Notes: a model not told the origin generated them from the letters alone. Positions 38,939-47,973 are shown, counted from the stretch's first letter. The stretch: DNA of 64,000 nt from Acetobacteraceae bacterium (GCA_030041375.1 JASHOA010000074.1:21592-85591), one strand, 5' to 3'. A program made the numbers and translations.

Positions 38939-39269
38939 TGGTGCGGACGGCGGGACTCGAACCCGCACTCCCCACTGGGGAAGCAGATTTTCCTGCCACT
39001 TCGGCTTCCGCCGCCGCCGGCCATGACTGCCGGTGTTCGTGGTCTGGACTATCCCTTCACCATGGTCCGCCAGGACTTCAGGCGCCGCCCGTCTAGTCTC
39101 TACACCTTCCCCGAATCGAAATTCGGGGCTTGGCTCGGGATTGGCCCGTGCCCCGCAGAATTTGCCGGGCCGCCGGCGTTCCCCGAATTTGGGCAGTTCT
39201 GCACCGCGGGTTTCCTCGCGGGCACTCCGCTTACGAAGTCTGCCGCGTCTGCCTTTCCGCCACGTCCGC
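38939..39269 (-). tRNA. tRNA-Leu (TAA), split by a group I intron
   Basis: The 5' exon (39236-39269) starts GCGGACGTGGCGG and ends ...GCAGACTT. The 3' exon (38939-38991) starts AAAATCTGC and ends CGTCCGCACCA. Joined, they give acceptor GCGGACG/CGTCCGC, anticodon stem GCAGA/TCTGC, loop CTTAAAA with anticodon TAA, a long class II variable arm (TTCCCCAGTGGGGAG) and T-arm GCGGGTTCGAGTCCCGC. CCA is encoded. The tRNA begins 25 bases after the stop of the dehydrogenase gene. Confidence 0.93.
38992..39235 (-). ncRNA. Group I self-splicing intron in tRNA-Leu(UAA)
   Basis: A 244-base insertion between U34 and A35. It follows U and ends in G (38992), as group I introns do. An internal guide GAGT, 9-12 bases into the intron, pairs with the exon end ACTT, giving the required U-G at the splice site. 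Core segments are visible: CAATCCCGAGCCAAGCC (39127-39143), a perfect P6a-like hairpin (39109-39128), GACTAGACGGGC (39087-39098) and GATAGTCCAGACC (39041-39053), whose GACTA/TAGTC pair would be P7. These match the IC3-type cores of cyanobacterial tRNA-Leu and Azoarcus tRNA-Ile introns. It encodes no protein. Confidence 0.92.
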
Positions 39270-39294
39270 GTCTCGTTCTGGAACCTTCCTCCTT

Positions 39295-40209
39295 TCAGGC
39301 CTCGGCCGCGATACGGCACGCGATATCGAGCCCGCTTCGAATCAGTTTTTCGCTCGCCTCGGGCGTGCGGAACCCACTGTGCGCCGAAAGCGTGACATTT
39401 TCGAGCCTGGTCAGCGGGTGGTCGGCCGGTAGCGGTTCGGTCGCGAATACGTCGAGCGCCGCATGGCCGATCTTTCCTGCCTCGAGTGCCGCAAACATCG
39501 CCTCTTCGTCCACCAGCGCAGCGCGTGCGGTATTGACGAGGATCGCCCCGGGGCGAAGCCTGGCGATGCGCGCGGAATCGAGGAAGCCCCTTGTCGCGTC
39601 GGTCAGCAACAGATGCAGCGAGACGACATGGCTTTCCGCGAGCAGCGTCTCGAGCGGAACGAAGCTGACACCGGGAGCGGATTTCGGCGTCCGGTTCCAC
39701 GCCATGACCCGCATTCCAGAGCCCGCCGCGATGCGCGCCACTTCGGCTCCGATGCCGCCGAATCCGATCAGCCCGATGCTCTTCCCGGTCAGTTCCATCC
39801 CCTCGGTGCGCAGCCACTCGCCCTGGCGCATCGCGCGATCCATGCGCGCAACCCCACGCGCCGCCGCCCACATCAGCGCGATCGTGTGCTCGGCGACCGC
39901 CGTATCTCCGTAACCCTTGATGATGTGGACCTGGATACCGAGGCCGGCAAGCTCTTCCGGGTGCATGTAGCTGCGGGCGCCGGTGCCGAGGAAGATGATG
40001 TGCCGGAGGCCGCGGCAGCGACGCATCGCTTCCGTCGGCATGGGTGTGTGATCGTCGATCACGAAATCGGCACCGTCGAGCAGGCGGGGCAGGGTTTCGG
40101 CCGGGACGTGATCCTCCTCGTAGAGAACGACAGGCGGGTCGCCGGCCCGGCGCACCTTGCGGTAAACGTCGCCGAGAGCGTCGCTTGCGTCGATGAACAC
40201 GCCTTGCAT
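39295..40209 (-). CDS. D-isomer specific 2-hydroxyacid dehydrogenase
   Basis: A 304-residue NAD-dependent dehydrogenase. The nucleotide-binding motif GFGGIG lies in KSIGLIGFGGIGAEVARIA, the NTARAALVDE segment follows, and a catalytic His lies in LSAHSGFRTPEAS. It is related to phosphoglycerate dehydrogenase and glyoxylate reductase, but the substrate cannot be assigned. ATG 40209 has GGTGGAG upstream and gives the family start; the longer in-frame extension is not conserved. It is divergent from livK with a 250-base gap, where both promoters must lie. Confidence 0.85.
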   Translation of the reverse strand: MQGVFIDASDALGDVYRKVRRAGDPPVVLYEEDHVPAETLPRLLDGADFVIDDHTPMPTEAMRRCRGLRHIIFLGTGARSYMHPEELAGLGIQVHIIKGYGDTAVAEHTIALMWAAARGVARMDRAMRQGEWLRTEGMELTGKSIGLIGFGGIGAEVARIAAGSGMRVMAWNRTPKSAPGVSFVPLETLLAESHVVSLHLLLTDATRGFLDSARIARLRPGAILVNTARAALVDEEAMFAALEAGKIGHAALDVFATEPLPADHPLTRLENVTLSAHSGFRTPEASEKLIRSGLDIACRIAAEA

Positions 40210-40459
40210 GCCGTTTTCTCCACCTTCCGGGCCGATAGTGCGGAAGACCCGATCGCGCGGCAAGGCACTGCCCTCGCCCGTTTGCCAGCCGGCGGAACCC
40301 TCCGGCCGGGACCGGTTGACTTGCGCCATGCCGGGGCTGCAAGTTTCATATGAACAGGGTGCAGTAAGGCCCTGCCGGGGGAGGTAATCGACAAGGTGGC
40401 GCTCGTACCCGGAAGGCATCATCCTGCCGCCGAGGATCGTTCCAGAAGAGGAGGCGCAC

Positions 40460-41707
40460 ATGAAAACAAAGCTGCTGGTAGCCTGTTTCGGCTTGGCACT
40501 GTTGGCGGGAGCGTGGTGGCCTGGTCCAGCGAGAGCCGCTACGTCCGGGCCCGTCACCGACCCGCTCGGGGTCATCCGCATTCCCAAGGGTGCGCCGATC
40601 GTCATCGGCGGCTACTGGGTCCTGTCGGGCCCGGATACCGCTCTCGGGCTCGACGAGAAGCGGGCGGTCGAAGTGGCCATCCACGACATCGGCGGCAATT
40701 TGCTCGGGCACCCGATCGAGTTTCAGGCCGAGGATGATCAGTGCGACGCCGAAGGCGGGCAGACGGCGGCCACCAAGCTCGCCTCGATCCCCAACATGGT
40801 GATCGTGATCGGCCCCGCCTGCTCCAGTGCCGCCACACCGGCGGCGCCTATTCTCTGGCAGGCCGGGATCGTCGATATCGGCACCGCCTGCACTGCGCCC
40901 TCGCTCACCGCGCCCGACCGCAAGGCAACGTACGACGGCTTCGTGCGAACCGTCTTCAGCGACAACGACCAGGGCGCCTTCGACGCGCACTACATCTACG
41001 ACGTCCTGAAGCTGAAGACGGCGGTCGCCGTGCATGACGGCAGCCCCTACGCCGAGCAGCTTGCGCACGTCTTCGCCGGCGCCTTCAGCCAACTCGGGGG
41101 CAAGGTCCTCTCGATCGAGGCGGTGTCGCCGACCGAAGTGGATATGCACCCGGTGCTCACTCGCATCGCCAGCGAGAAGCCGGACGTGATCTACATGCCG
41201 ATCTTCGTCGCGGCGTCGGCGCAGATTCTCCGCCAGGCCAAGGAAATACCCGGCCTCCAGCATGCCTTGATCTATGGCGGGGCCTCGCTGATGGCGCCCG
41301 ACATGATCGAGGCCGCCGGGCCCGCCGTGGTCGGGTTCCATATCGGCTACCCCGACGTTTCGCCGACCTCGATGGGCAAGACCTACCCCAAGCTGGTCAC
41401 CGAGTACACGAAGATGTTCGGCGAAGCGCCGATCTCGGGCTTCCACGCCAACGCCTATGACGGGGCGACGCTCGCCTTCAAGGCCATCGAGGCAGTCGCC
41501 AAAACCGACTCCGCGGGCACTCTCTATATCGGCAAGAAGGCGCTCCGGGATGCCGTGTTCGCCACCACGTTCGACGGCATGAGCGGCCCGATCGCCTGCG
41601 ATCAGTATGGCGAATGCGCCAAGTTCAAGGGAGCGGTCTTCGAGTACACGAACGCCGATCCGAAGACTTTCAAGATCGGCGTGAACCCGAAGAAGATCTG
41701 GCCCTGA
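40460..41707 (+). CDS. livK: Branched-chain amino acid ABC transporter, substrate-binding protein
   Basis: A 415-residue periplasmic type I binding protein with the signal peptide LVACFGLALLAGAWWPGPARA. PIVIGGYWVLSGPDTALGLDEKRAVEVAIHDIGG is the Leu/Ile/Val-binding-family opening. GPACSSAATPAAPI and YGGASLMAPDMIEAAGP lie in the ligand cleft region. It heads a full livKHMGF cluster. The ligand may be an amino acid, an amide or an aromatic compound. AGAAGAGGAGG precedes ATG 40460. Confidence 0.87.
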   Translation: MKTKLLVACFGLALLAGAWWPGPARAATSGPVTDPLGVIRIPKGAPIVIGGYWVLSGPDTALGLDEKRAVEVAIHDIGGNLLGHPIEFQAEDDQCDAEGGQTAATKLASIPNMVIVIGPACSSAATPAAPILWQAGIVDIGTACTAPSLTAPDRKATYDGFVRTVFSDNDQGAFDAHYIYDVLKLKTAVAVHDGSPYAEQLAHVFAGAFSQLGGKVLSIEAVSPTEVDMHPVLTRIASEKPDVIYMPIFVAASAQILRQAKEIPGLQHALIYGGASLMAPDMIEAAGPAVVGFHIGYPDVSPTSMGKTYPKLVTEYTKMFGEAPISGFHANAYDGATLAFKAIEAVAKTDSAGTLYIGKKALRDAVFATTFDGMSGPIACDQYGECAKFKGAVFEYTNADPKTFKIGVNPKKIWP

Positions 41708-41738
41708 GCGTAAGCGCCCGTTCCCGTTGCCCGGTCTG

Positions 41739-41923
41739 GTGTGCCGACTCTGGCGCTCGTCACCCGGGAATTGACGGCGCCGGTCGGCACACGACTGTCC
41801 TGCCCCACCGTTTGCTGCCGCCGGCAGCAAACGGAAAGGGGATCAGCAGGTCACTGAAAATAAAGAGGAGTGTGCCGGCCGCTACGGCGCATCAACAGCG
41901 ACCACGCGTGCGAGCCGGCACAC
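41739..41923 (+). repeat. Hairpin-rich dispersed repeat, copy 2, with an extra hairpin
   Basis: The 128-base core (41796-41923) matches 26061-26188: the CGTTTGCTGCC hairpin at 41809-41833 and arms GTGTGCCGGC (41870-41879)/GCCGGCACAC (41914-41923) with a 34-base loop. Just upstream is an additional unit, GTGTGCCGAC (41739-41748)/GTCGGCACAC (41783-41792), again with 34 bases inside. The copy fills most of the 355-base gap between livK and livH; nothing else was seen there. It could reduce read-through or tune the ratio of binding protein to permease. Confidence 0.85.
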
Positions 41924-42062
41924 TGGCTTTCTCCCGTAGTGGCCCATCCGGGCACGGAACGGAACGTCCTGCCCGGGTCGGTCTTCTCCCTGGTCGCCCG
42001 CCAGCATGAGCGCCGGCCCACTCGCCATTCCTTCTGTCGCCGGGCGGCGCGGCGCCGCTCGC

Positions 42063-43100
42063 ATGAGCGCCGTCTCCCTTGCCCTGTGGACGGTCAGGTT
42101 TCTGGTGGTGGCACTGGTCGTCGCCGGCACGATCGGCACCATTCTCAAGGATCGTTACACGACCGCCCAGTGGTTCGAGTTCGTCCTGTTCGGACTGACC
42201 ATCGGCAGCCTGTATGCACAGGTCGCACTCGGTTACACGATGGTTTACGGCGTGCTGCGCCTGATCAACTTCGCCCATGGCGATATCATGATGTGCGGCG
42301 CCTTCGCCGGTTACTTCGTGGCGACACCACTCGAGAATTCGGGTTTTCTCGAGGTGCATCCGGTGCTCGGCATGACGGCGATCCTGGCCGCAGGGATGGT
42401 TGTCTCGGGTGTGATCGCAGTGCTGACCGAGCGCATCGCGTACCGGCCGTTTCGCCGCGTGCAGGGATTCGCGCCACTGATTTGCGCGTTCGGCGTGTCG
42501 TTCTTCCTCGAGCAGACCTTCCGCGGGCTGTTCGGCTCCAGCGTGAAGTCCTATCCCGCTCCAAAATGGGAGGGGGTGGAGTTCCATTGGGCAGGGCTTT
42601 CGGTGCCGGGAGTCGACGTGCTGGTCATCGTGCTGGCCGTCGCGTTCATGGCGGTGCTCTACCTGATCGTGCAGAAGACGCGCATGGGAATGGCGATGCG
42701 CGCGGTTTCCGAGGACGGCGAGGCAGCCGCGCTGATGGGCGTCGATGTCGGGAAGGTGATCGTCTTCACCTTCGCCCTCGGCGGCGCGATGGCCGGTATC
42801 GCCGGCGTGTTCTACGCGTTTCTTTTCAAGCAGGTGTATTTCTACATGGGCTTCACGCCGGGCATCAAGGCGTTCGGCGGGGCGGTATTGGGCGGCATCG
42901 GCAGCGTGCCGGGCGCGATGCTGGGTGGATTCTTCCTGGGCCTCGTCGAATCGGTCGGGCCGTCACTCTTCCTCGACGGGATCGGGATCAAGGCTCCCTA
43001 TGAGCTGCGTGACGTCATCGCGTACACGCTGATGATCCTGGTGCTGGTGTTCCGCCCGCAAGGGATCCTCGGCGAGCACATGGCGAAGAAGCGCGCATGA
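42063..43100 (+). CDS. livH: Branched-chain amino acid ABC transporter permease LivH
   Basis: A ~345-residue polytopic permease with the LivH signature ALGYTMVYGVLRLINFAHGDIMM and the EAA-like region VSEDGEAAALMGVDVGKVIVFTFALGGAMAG. ATG 42063 (MSAVSLALW) was chosen by family length; an in-frame ATG at 42006 is possible, and neither has a clear ribosome binding site. The stop overlaps livM by four bases. Confidence 0.9.
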   Translation: MSAVSLALWTVRFLVVALVVAGTIGTILKDRYTTAQWFEFVLFGLTIGSLYAQVALGYTMVYGVLRLINFAHGDIMMCGAFAGYFVATPLENSGFLEVHPVLGMTAILAAGMVVSGVIAVLTERIAYRPFRRVQGFAPLICAFGVSFFLEQTFRGLFGSSVKSYPAPKWEGVEFHWAGLSVPGVDVLVIVLAVAFMAVLYLIVQKTRMGMAMRAVSEDGEAAALMGVDVGKVIVFTFALGGAMAGIAGVFYAFLFKQVYFYMGFTPGIKAFGGAVLGGIGSVPGAMLGGFFLGLVESVGPSLFLDGIGIKAPYELRDVIAYTLMILVLVFRPQGILGEHMAKKRA

Positions 43101-44755
43101 AGACCCTCACGAAAGCAGCAACCACCGGGCTGCTGTTCGGCGTCGGCGGCGTCTATCTCGCGCTGGTCGGTTTGCTTGAGATGATGCAGGCACGGCCGAT
43201 CGTGTTCGGCGCCGTGAATCTCGGGCAGGCCGTGCTGGCGCTGCTCGCTCTCGCCTGTGGGGTTGTGGCCGCGCGGGATGCCGGGCCGGCTTTTGCGCGC
43301 GCGGGCGCGGGGCTGCTCGGCGGCCTGGTAGCCGGCGCCCTGATGGCGCTGCTGCAAGTCATCGTGGCAACGGTGCCGTTGCAGGGAATGTTCATTGCCG
43401 CCTCGCCGGCGCTCAGGAATATGCTGGCGTTCGGCTTCGCACCGGGGCCGGGCGCGCTGGCAATGCTGCTCGGCGGTGGGATCGGCGGCCTGGCTGGCGC
43501 AGTGCTCGCGGTCACCTTGCCTTCGCTCAGGCGGGCAATCGTCGCCGGCGCGGCAGCCGTGGTGATCGCAGGGGTGTTCCAGGAATTGATCCAGTTGATG
43601 ATGCAATATGAGGGCATCATCGGCTGGATCCGTGATTTCGTTTACACGTGGCAGGGATTACGCCCGCAAGGAGCAGTCGCGATCTTCGTGATCGCCGGCG
43701 GGACAAGCCTAGTGCTGTCCCATCGGTCGTCGGCCGATCATGTGCCGAGCCCGGACGAACGTCGCCGCCGGCGTTTCATCTCGGCCGGCGTCGCACTTCT
43801 TGTCCTCGTGCTGATGCCGCTGCTCGCTGGCGCCTATATCGGCGAAGTGCTGATGCTGGTTGGCCTCTACATCCTCATGGGCATGGGACTCAATCTGGAG
43901 GTCGGGCTGGCTGGCCTGCTCGATCTCGGATTTGTCGCGTTTTTCGCTGTCGGAGCCTACACCACGGCGCTGCTGACGTCCGGCAGCTCCATCGGGCTGC
44001 TTCACCTTTCCTATTGGGAGGCGATGCCGATTGCGGTGCTGATCTCCATCCTCGGTGGCGTGCTGTTCGGCCTGCCGGTCCTCGGCGTGCGCGGCGACTA
44101 TCTCGCGGTGGCAACGCTCGGCTTGGGCGAGATCGTCCGCATCGTCGTGCTGTCGGATTTCGCCGCCCCCTTGCTCGGCGGTCCGCAGGGGGTGCTGGAT
44201 ATTCCGAAGCCGAGCATCGGCAGCTTCGAGCTGGGAAGCCCGGTGAAGCTCTTTTACCTGACACTTGTCTGTGCGGGAGTGGCCGCCTTCATCGCCTGGC
44301 GACTGGAGAATTCGCGCCTCGGCCGGGCCTGGGAGGCACTGCGCGACGACGAAGACGTGGCGCAGGCGCTTGGCGTAAACCTGATCCGCTCCAAGCTGCT
44401 CGCCTATGGCCTTGGCGCAGCCTTCGCCGGCCTCGGCGGCTCGATCTTCGCAACCATGCTGGGGTCAGTCTATCCGTCGAGCTTCCAGCTCCTGATCTCC
44501 ATCAACGTGCTCGCGCTGATCATCGTCGGCGGCATGGGAAGCCTCCCCGGAGTCGTGCTGGGTGCGATCGCGCTGATCGGCCTGCCCGAACTGTTGCGCG
44601 AATTCGGCGAGTACCGCTACCTTTTTTACGGGGCGGCCCTGATCGTCATGATGCGGTGGAAGCCGGAGGGTCTTTGGCCATCCGAAGTCCGCTCGCGTGA
44701 GCTCCATGCCGCCGCCGGCGAAGCCGAGCCTGTCGCAGCGATGGAGCCAGGCTGA
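43097..44755 (+). CDS. livM: Branched-chain amino acid ABC transporter permease LivM, long form
   Basis: A 552-residue permease. The C-terminal ~330 residues are a standard LivM domain (LMGMGLNLEVGLAGLLDLGFVAFFAVGAY, LGVRGDYLAVATLGLGEIVRI, LRDDEDVAQALGVN). It is preceded by ~220 residues with several extra Gly/Ala-rich membrane segments not present in shorter LivM proteins. It forms the channel with LivH. It overlaps livH by four bases and lies five bases before livG. Confidence 0.9.
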   Translation: MKTLTKAATTGLLFGVGGVYLALVGLLEMMQARPIVFGAVNLGQAVLALLALACGVVAARDAGPAFARAGAGLLGGLVAGALMALLQVIVATVPLQGMFIAASPALRNMLAFGFAPGPGALAMLLGGGIGGLAGAVLAVTLPSLRRAIVAGAAAVVIAGVFQELIQLMMQYEGIIGWIRDFVYTWQGLRPQGAVAIFVIAGGTSLVLSHRSSADHVPSPDERRRRRFISAGVALLVLVLMPLLAGAYIGEVLMLVGLYILMGMGLNLEVGLAGLLDLGFVAFFAVGAYTTALLTSGSSIGLLHLSYWEAMPIAVLISILGGVLFGLPVLGVRGDYLAVATLGLGEIVRIVVLSDFAAPLLGGPQGVLDIPKPSIGSFELGSPVKLFYLTLVCAGVAAFIAWRLENSRLGRAWEALRDDEDVAQALGVNLIRSKLLAYGLGAAFAGLGGSIFATMLGSVYPSSFQLLISINVLALIIVGGMGSLPGVVLGAIALIGLPELLREFGEYRYLFYGAALIVMMRWKPEGLWPSEVRSRELHAAAGEAEPVAAMEPG

Positions 44756-44760
44756 TCGCC

Positions 44761-45597
44761 ATGGCGGAAGCCTCGCTTCTGCTCTGCCGCCGCCTGACCC
44801 GGCGCTTCGGCGGCATCGCGGCGCTGACCGACCTTGATCTCGAGGTTGCCGCCGGCGCCATCCACAGCATCATCGGCCCCAACGGCGCCGGCAAAACCAC
44901 TGTCTTCAACTGCATCACCCAGAACCTGAGCCCGACCTCGGGCGAGGTCTGGTTCCGGAGCGAACGCATCGATGGGCTCACCCCCGATCGGGTCGCCGCC
45001 GCCGGCATCAGCCGCACCTATCAGAATATCCGCCTGTTCCGGAACATCACCGCGATCGAGAACCTGCTCGTCGGGATGCATCTGCATGTGCATTCCCATT
45101 GGTGGGGAGCGGTATTGGGTACGCCGCATACGAGGCGGGAGGAGGCACGCGCGCACGCCGAGGCGCTGAAGCTGTTGCATTTCATTGACCTCGCGGGCCG
45201 CGGCGATCTCTTGGCCCGCAACCTTGCCTATGGCGAGCAGCGGCGCCTCGAGATCGGCCGGGCACTCGCGACGCGGCCGAAACTGCTGCTGCTTGATGAA
45301 CCGACCGCCGGAATGAACCCGCACGAAACGTCCCGGATGATGGCGTTCATCCAGAGAGTGCGTGCCGAATTCGACATTACGATCCTGCTGATCGAGCATC
45401 AGATGCGTGTCGTCATGGGAATGTCGGATCGCGTCACGGTGCTCGACCATGGTGCCAAGATCGCCGAGGGCACCCCCGCGGAGGTGCAGGGCGATCCGGC
45501 CGTGATCGAGGCCTATCTCGGCGTGAAGAGTGCCGCTCCCGCGGCGGCGCGGGATCATGCCGCATCCCTCCTCGGCGCGGCGGCCTCGGAGCGCTGA
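44761..45597 (+). CDS. livG: Branched-chain amino acid ABC transporter ATPase LivG
   Basis: A 278-residue ABC ATPase with Walker A GPNGAGKT, the LivG-specific ISRTYQNIRLFRNITAIENLLVG, signature-region LAYGEQRRLEIGRALA and Walker B LLLLDEPTAGMNPHET. It powers import with LivF. One base separates its stop from the livF start. Confidence 0.94.
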   Translation: MAEASLLLCRRLTRRFGGIAALTDLDLEVAAGAIHSIIGPNGAGKTTVFNCITQNLSPTSGEVWFRSERIDGLTPDRVAAAGISRTYQNIRLFRNITAIENLLVGMHLHVHSHWWGAVLGTPHTRREEARAHAEALKLLHFIDLAGRGDLLARNLAYGEQRRLEIGRALATRPKLLLLDEPTAGMNPHETSRMMAFIQRVRAEFDITILLIEHQMRVVMGMSDRVTVLDHGAKIAEGTPAEVQGDPAVIEAYLGVKSAAPAAARDHAASLLGAAASER

Positions 45598-45598
45598 G

Positions 45599-46306
45599 AT
45601 GGCATTGCTCGAACTCTCGGACGTGCAGGTATTCTACGACAAGATCGAGGCCCTGAAGGGAATCTCGCTCAGCGTCGAGGCGGGCAGGATCGCCACCCTG
45701 GTCGGTGCCAACGGCGCCGGCAAATCGACGACCTTGCGCGCCGTGAGCGGCCTCATCCATCCGCGTGCAGGGACCATCCGTTACGACGGCACCACGCTCG
45801 CGGGCCGGCAGCCGCACGAGATCACCGCCATGGGCCTGGTGCAGGTGCCCGAAGGGCGGCGCATCTTCGGCCGGCTCACGGTGGAAGAAAATCTCGCCAT
45901 GGGCGCTTTCACCCGCCATGATCGCCGCGGCATTGCCGAGGATCGCGAGCGCCTGCTTCAGCTCTTTCCGCGGCTCCGCGAACGGTTGCGCCAGGTGGCC
46001 GGCACACTCTCGGGCGGCGAGCAGCAGATGGTGGCGACGGCGCGCGCACTGATGGCCCGCCCCAGCATGCTGCTGATGGACGAGCCGAGCATGGGGCTCG
46101 CACCGATGCTCGTCGAACAGGTGTTCGAAACGATCCGTACCATCAATGCGGACGGCGTCACCATCCTCTTGGTGGAGCAGAACGCGCTGATGGCGCTCTC
46201 CATCGCCGATCATGGCTACGTCCTCGAAAGCGGCCGGATCGTGCTCTCCGGTCCGGGTCGGGATTTGCTGGACGACGAGCGCGTCCGCCACGCCTATCTC
46301 GGTTAA
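45599..46306 (+). CDS. livF: Branched-chain amino acid ABC transporter ATPase LivF
   Basis: A 235-residue ABC ATPase with Walker A GANGAGKS, the LivF hallmark VPEGRRIFGRLTVEENLAMGA, signature LSGGEQQMVATARALM and Walker B MLLMDEPSMGLAP. ATG 45599 starts MALLELSDVQVFY; a longer frame upstream overlaps livG. It converges on the VOC gene, the two ends overlapping by four bases. Confidence 0.94.
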   Translation: MALLELSDVQVFYDKIEALKGISLSVEAGRIATLVGANGAGKSTTLRAVSGLIHPRAGTIRYDGTTLAGRQPHEITAMGLVQVPEGRRIFGRLTVEENLAMGAFTRHDRRGIAEDRERLLQLFPRLRERLRQVAGTLSGGEQQMVATARALMARPSMLLMDEPSMGLAPMLVEQVFETIRTINADGVTILLVEQNALMALSIADHGYVLESGRIVLSGPGRDLLDDERVRHAYLG

Positions 46307-46704
46307 GCCGCCGACGGCGCGGGCTCAGGCTGGTGGTACACGGCGGCAATCTTGTTGCCGTCGAGATCGCGCACATAGGCCGCGTAATAGTTCTCGTGAT
46401 AGTGCGGGCGGAGGCCGGGCGGGCCTTCGTCGGTGCCGCCGAGGTCGAGCGCACGGCGCCAGAAACGATCGACCGCCGCCCGCGAAGGAGCAAGAAAGCT
46501 CACCGAGACCCCGTTGCCGGCACTCGCCGCCTCGCGGTCGAACGGCCGCGTCACATAGAAGCCGCCCTCCCCTTCCCGTCCCCAGCCGGCAAAGCCCTTG
46601 CCGGTTCGCTCGCGCTTGATCCCAAGTTCGCCCAGCACCGCGTCATAGAACGCGATCGCCGCTGCGATGTCACTCACGCCCAAGGTGAGGTGGCTCAGGA
46701 TCAT
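46303..46704 (-). CDS. VOC (glyoxalase/dioxygenase-fold) family protein
   Basis: A 133-residue single VOC domain opening ILSHLTLGVSDIAAAIAFYDAVLGELG and ending AAYVRDLDGNKIAAVYH, where His5 and other polar residues could bind metal. VOC proteins include glyoxalases and many uncharacterised enzymes; no substrate can be proposed. Its 3' end overlaps the livF 3' end. Confidence 0.85.
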   Translation of the reverse strand: MILSHLTLGVSDIAAAIAFYDAVLGELGIKRERTGKGFAGWGREGEGGFYVTRPFDREAASAGNGVSVSFLAPSRAAVDRFWRRALDLGGTDEGPPGLRPHYHENYYAAYVRDLDGNKIAAVYHQPEPAPSAA

Positions 46705-46754
46705 GCACCGGGATTACACCTTGCCGGCCTGCCTGGCGAGGAGGAAAGCTGCCC

Positions 46755-47417
46755 ATGAAGTTCGCCGACCGAAAGGAAGCCGGGCGGAGGCTCGCGGAAC
46801 GGCTTTTTCGCTTCAAGGATCGCAAGCCTCTTGTCCTCGCACTGCCGCGCGGGGGCTTGCCGGTCGGTTACGAGATTGCCCGCGCACTCGCCGCGCCGCT
46901 CGACGTCGTGCTGGTGCGAAAGCTGGGCGCACCTGATCAGCCCGAGCTTGCCATCGGCGCGGTAGCGCTCGGTACAGAGCCCGAGATCGTTACGGACCCT
47001 GACCTGATCGCCGCCCTTGGCGTCTCCTCGCCCGAATTCGAAGCCATCAAAATGCGCGAACTTCGCGAGCTCTACCGGCGAAGAGAGCTTTACCGCGCCG
47101 GCCGTCCTGCGGCTTCGGTCGCAGGCCGCACTGCCATCCTCGTCGATGACGGAATCGCGACCGGAGCGACGACGCGTGCAGCCTTGCGTGCCACGCGCGC
47201 CGAGAAGCCTGCATGGCTCGTGCTCGCCGTGCCGGTTGCACCCGCCGAGAGCCTCGACGCACTGAGAGAAGAGGCAGACGAGATCGTCTGCCTCCAACGG
47301 CCGCGCTGGTTCACGGCGGTCGGCCAATTCTATCGCGATTTTCCTCAGCTCGAGGATCGCGAGGTCCTTGATCTCCTCGAGCAGGCACGACGGCCCGGCA
47401 CCGGCGATGGGCAATAG
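46755..47417 (+). CDS. Phosphoribosyltransferase family protein
   Basis: A 220-residue type I PRTase-fold protein. The PRPP-binding loop is DDGIATGATT at residues 131-140 after TAILV, with LALPRGGLPVGYEIA and VRKLGAPDQPELAIGA near the N terminus. Such stand-alone PRTase-like proteins are poorly characterised; the substrate is unknown. It converges with rsmD, with four bases between the stops. Confidence 0.85.
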   Translation: MKFADRKEAGRRLAERLFRFKDRKPLVLALPRGGLPVGYEIARALAAPLDVVLVRKLGAPDQPELAIGAVALGTEPEIVTDPDLIAALGVSSPEFEAIKMRELRELYRRRELYRAGRPAASVAGRTAILVDDGIATGATTRAALRATRAEKPAWLVLAVPVAPAESLDALREEADEIVCLQRPRWFTAVGQFYRDFPQLEDREVLDLLEQARRPGTGDGQ

Positions 47418-47421
47418 GACG

Positions 47422-47973
47422 TCAGGGGGAACGGAAGAAGCTGACGCGTGCCGCACCGTGGCAGCGCTCGGCAAGCAGAGTCCCGAGCGATGGCCGCACC
47501 TGGCGTGCTGGCGTTTCGGCAACGACGAGCGCCGCCGGCGCGATCCAGCCTGCGGCCGCGAGCGCCGCGAGCGCGCCTGCGGGAAGCGCAGCCTCGCCAT
47601 ACGGCGGATCGAGGAAGATGAGGCTACATGGCTGGCCTGGCGGAGGACGTGTGGCATCCCGCGCAATGATGCGCGCCCGGTCCTCCATCCCGCAGGCAGC
47701 GACATTCGCGGACAGCACAAGGCGCGCTCTTCTGTTCGTCTCGAAGAACACCGCCTCCGCCGCGCCGCGCGAGAGCGCTTCCAGCCCGAGCGCACCGGTG
47801 CCGGCAAAGGCGTCCAGGACGCGCGCTCCGACGATCGTCTCCGGCCCTGCCCAGGATGCGTGGGCCAGGCTGTCGAACAGCGCCTGCCGCACCGGATCCG
47901 CAGTCGGGCGGGTTTTGCCTCCGCCGGGTGCGGCAAGGCGGCGCCCCCGCAGTGCTCCGCCGATGATCCTCAC
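47422..47973 (-). CDS. rsmD: 16S rRNA (guanine966-N2)-methyltransferase RsmD
   Basis: A 183-residue class I SAM methyltransferase opening RIIGGALRGRRLAAPGG, with VLDAFAGTGALGLEALSRGA and catalytic DPPYG at residues 122-126. It methylates G966 of 16S rRNA. It starts with GTG in GTGA overlap with the pseudouridine synthase gene, a common pairing. Confidence 0.93.
   Translation of the reverse strand: MRIIGGALRGRRLAAPGGGKTRPTADPVRQALFDSLAHASWAGPETIVGARVLDAFAGTGALGLEALSRGAAEAVFFETNRRARLVLSANVAACGMEDRARIIARDATRPPPGQPCSLIFLDPPYGEAALPAGALAALAAAGWIAPAALVVAETPARQVRPSLGTLLAERCHGAARVSFFRSP

Noticed and set aside
39033..39395. Plus-strand frames across the tRNA-Leu region
   Set aside because: They run through the structured tRNA and intron, with no ribosome binding site or known domain.
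40316..40350. TTGACT as a -35 box for livK
   Set aside because: No acceptable -10 sequence lies at 16-18 bases from it.
26135..41923. GTGTGCCGAC hairpins considered as CRISPR repeats or integron attC sites
   Set aside because: Only three units at two distant loci, 10-base arms, no array, no cas or integrase gene, and no attC R-box features.
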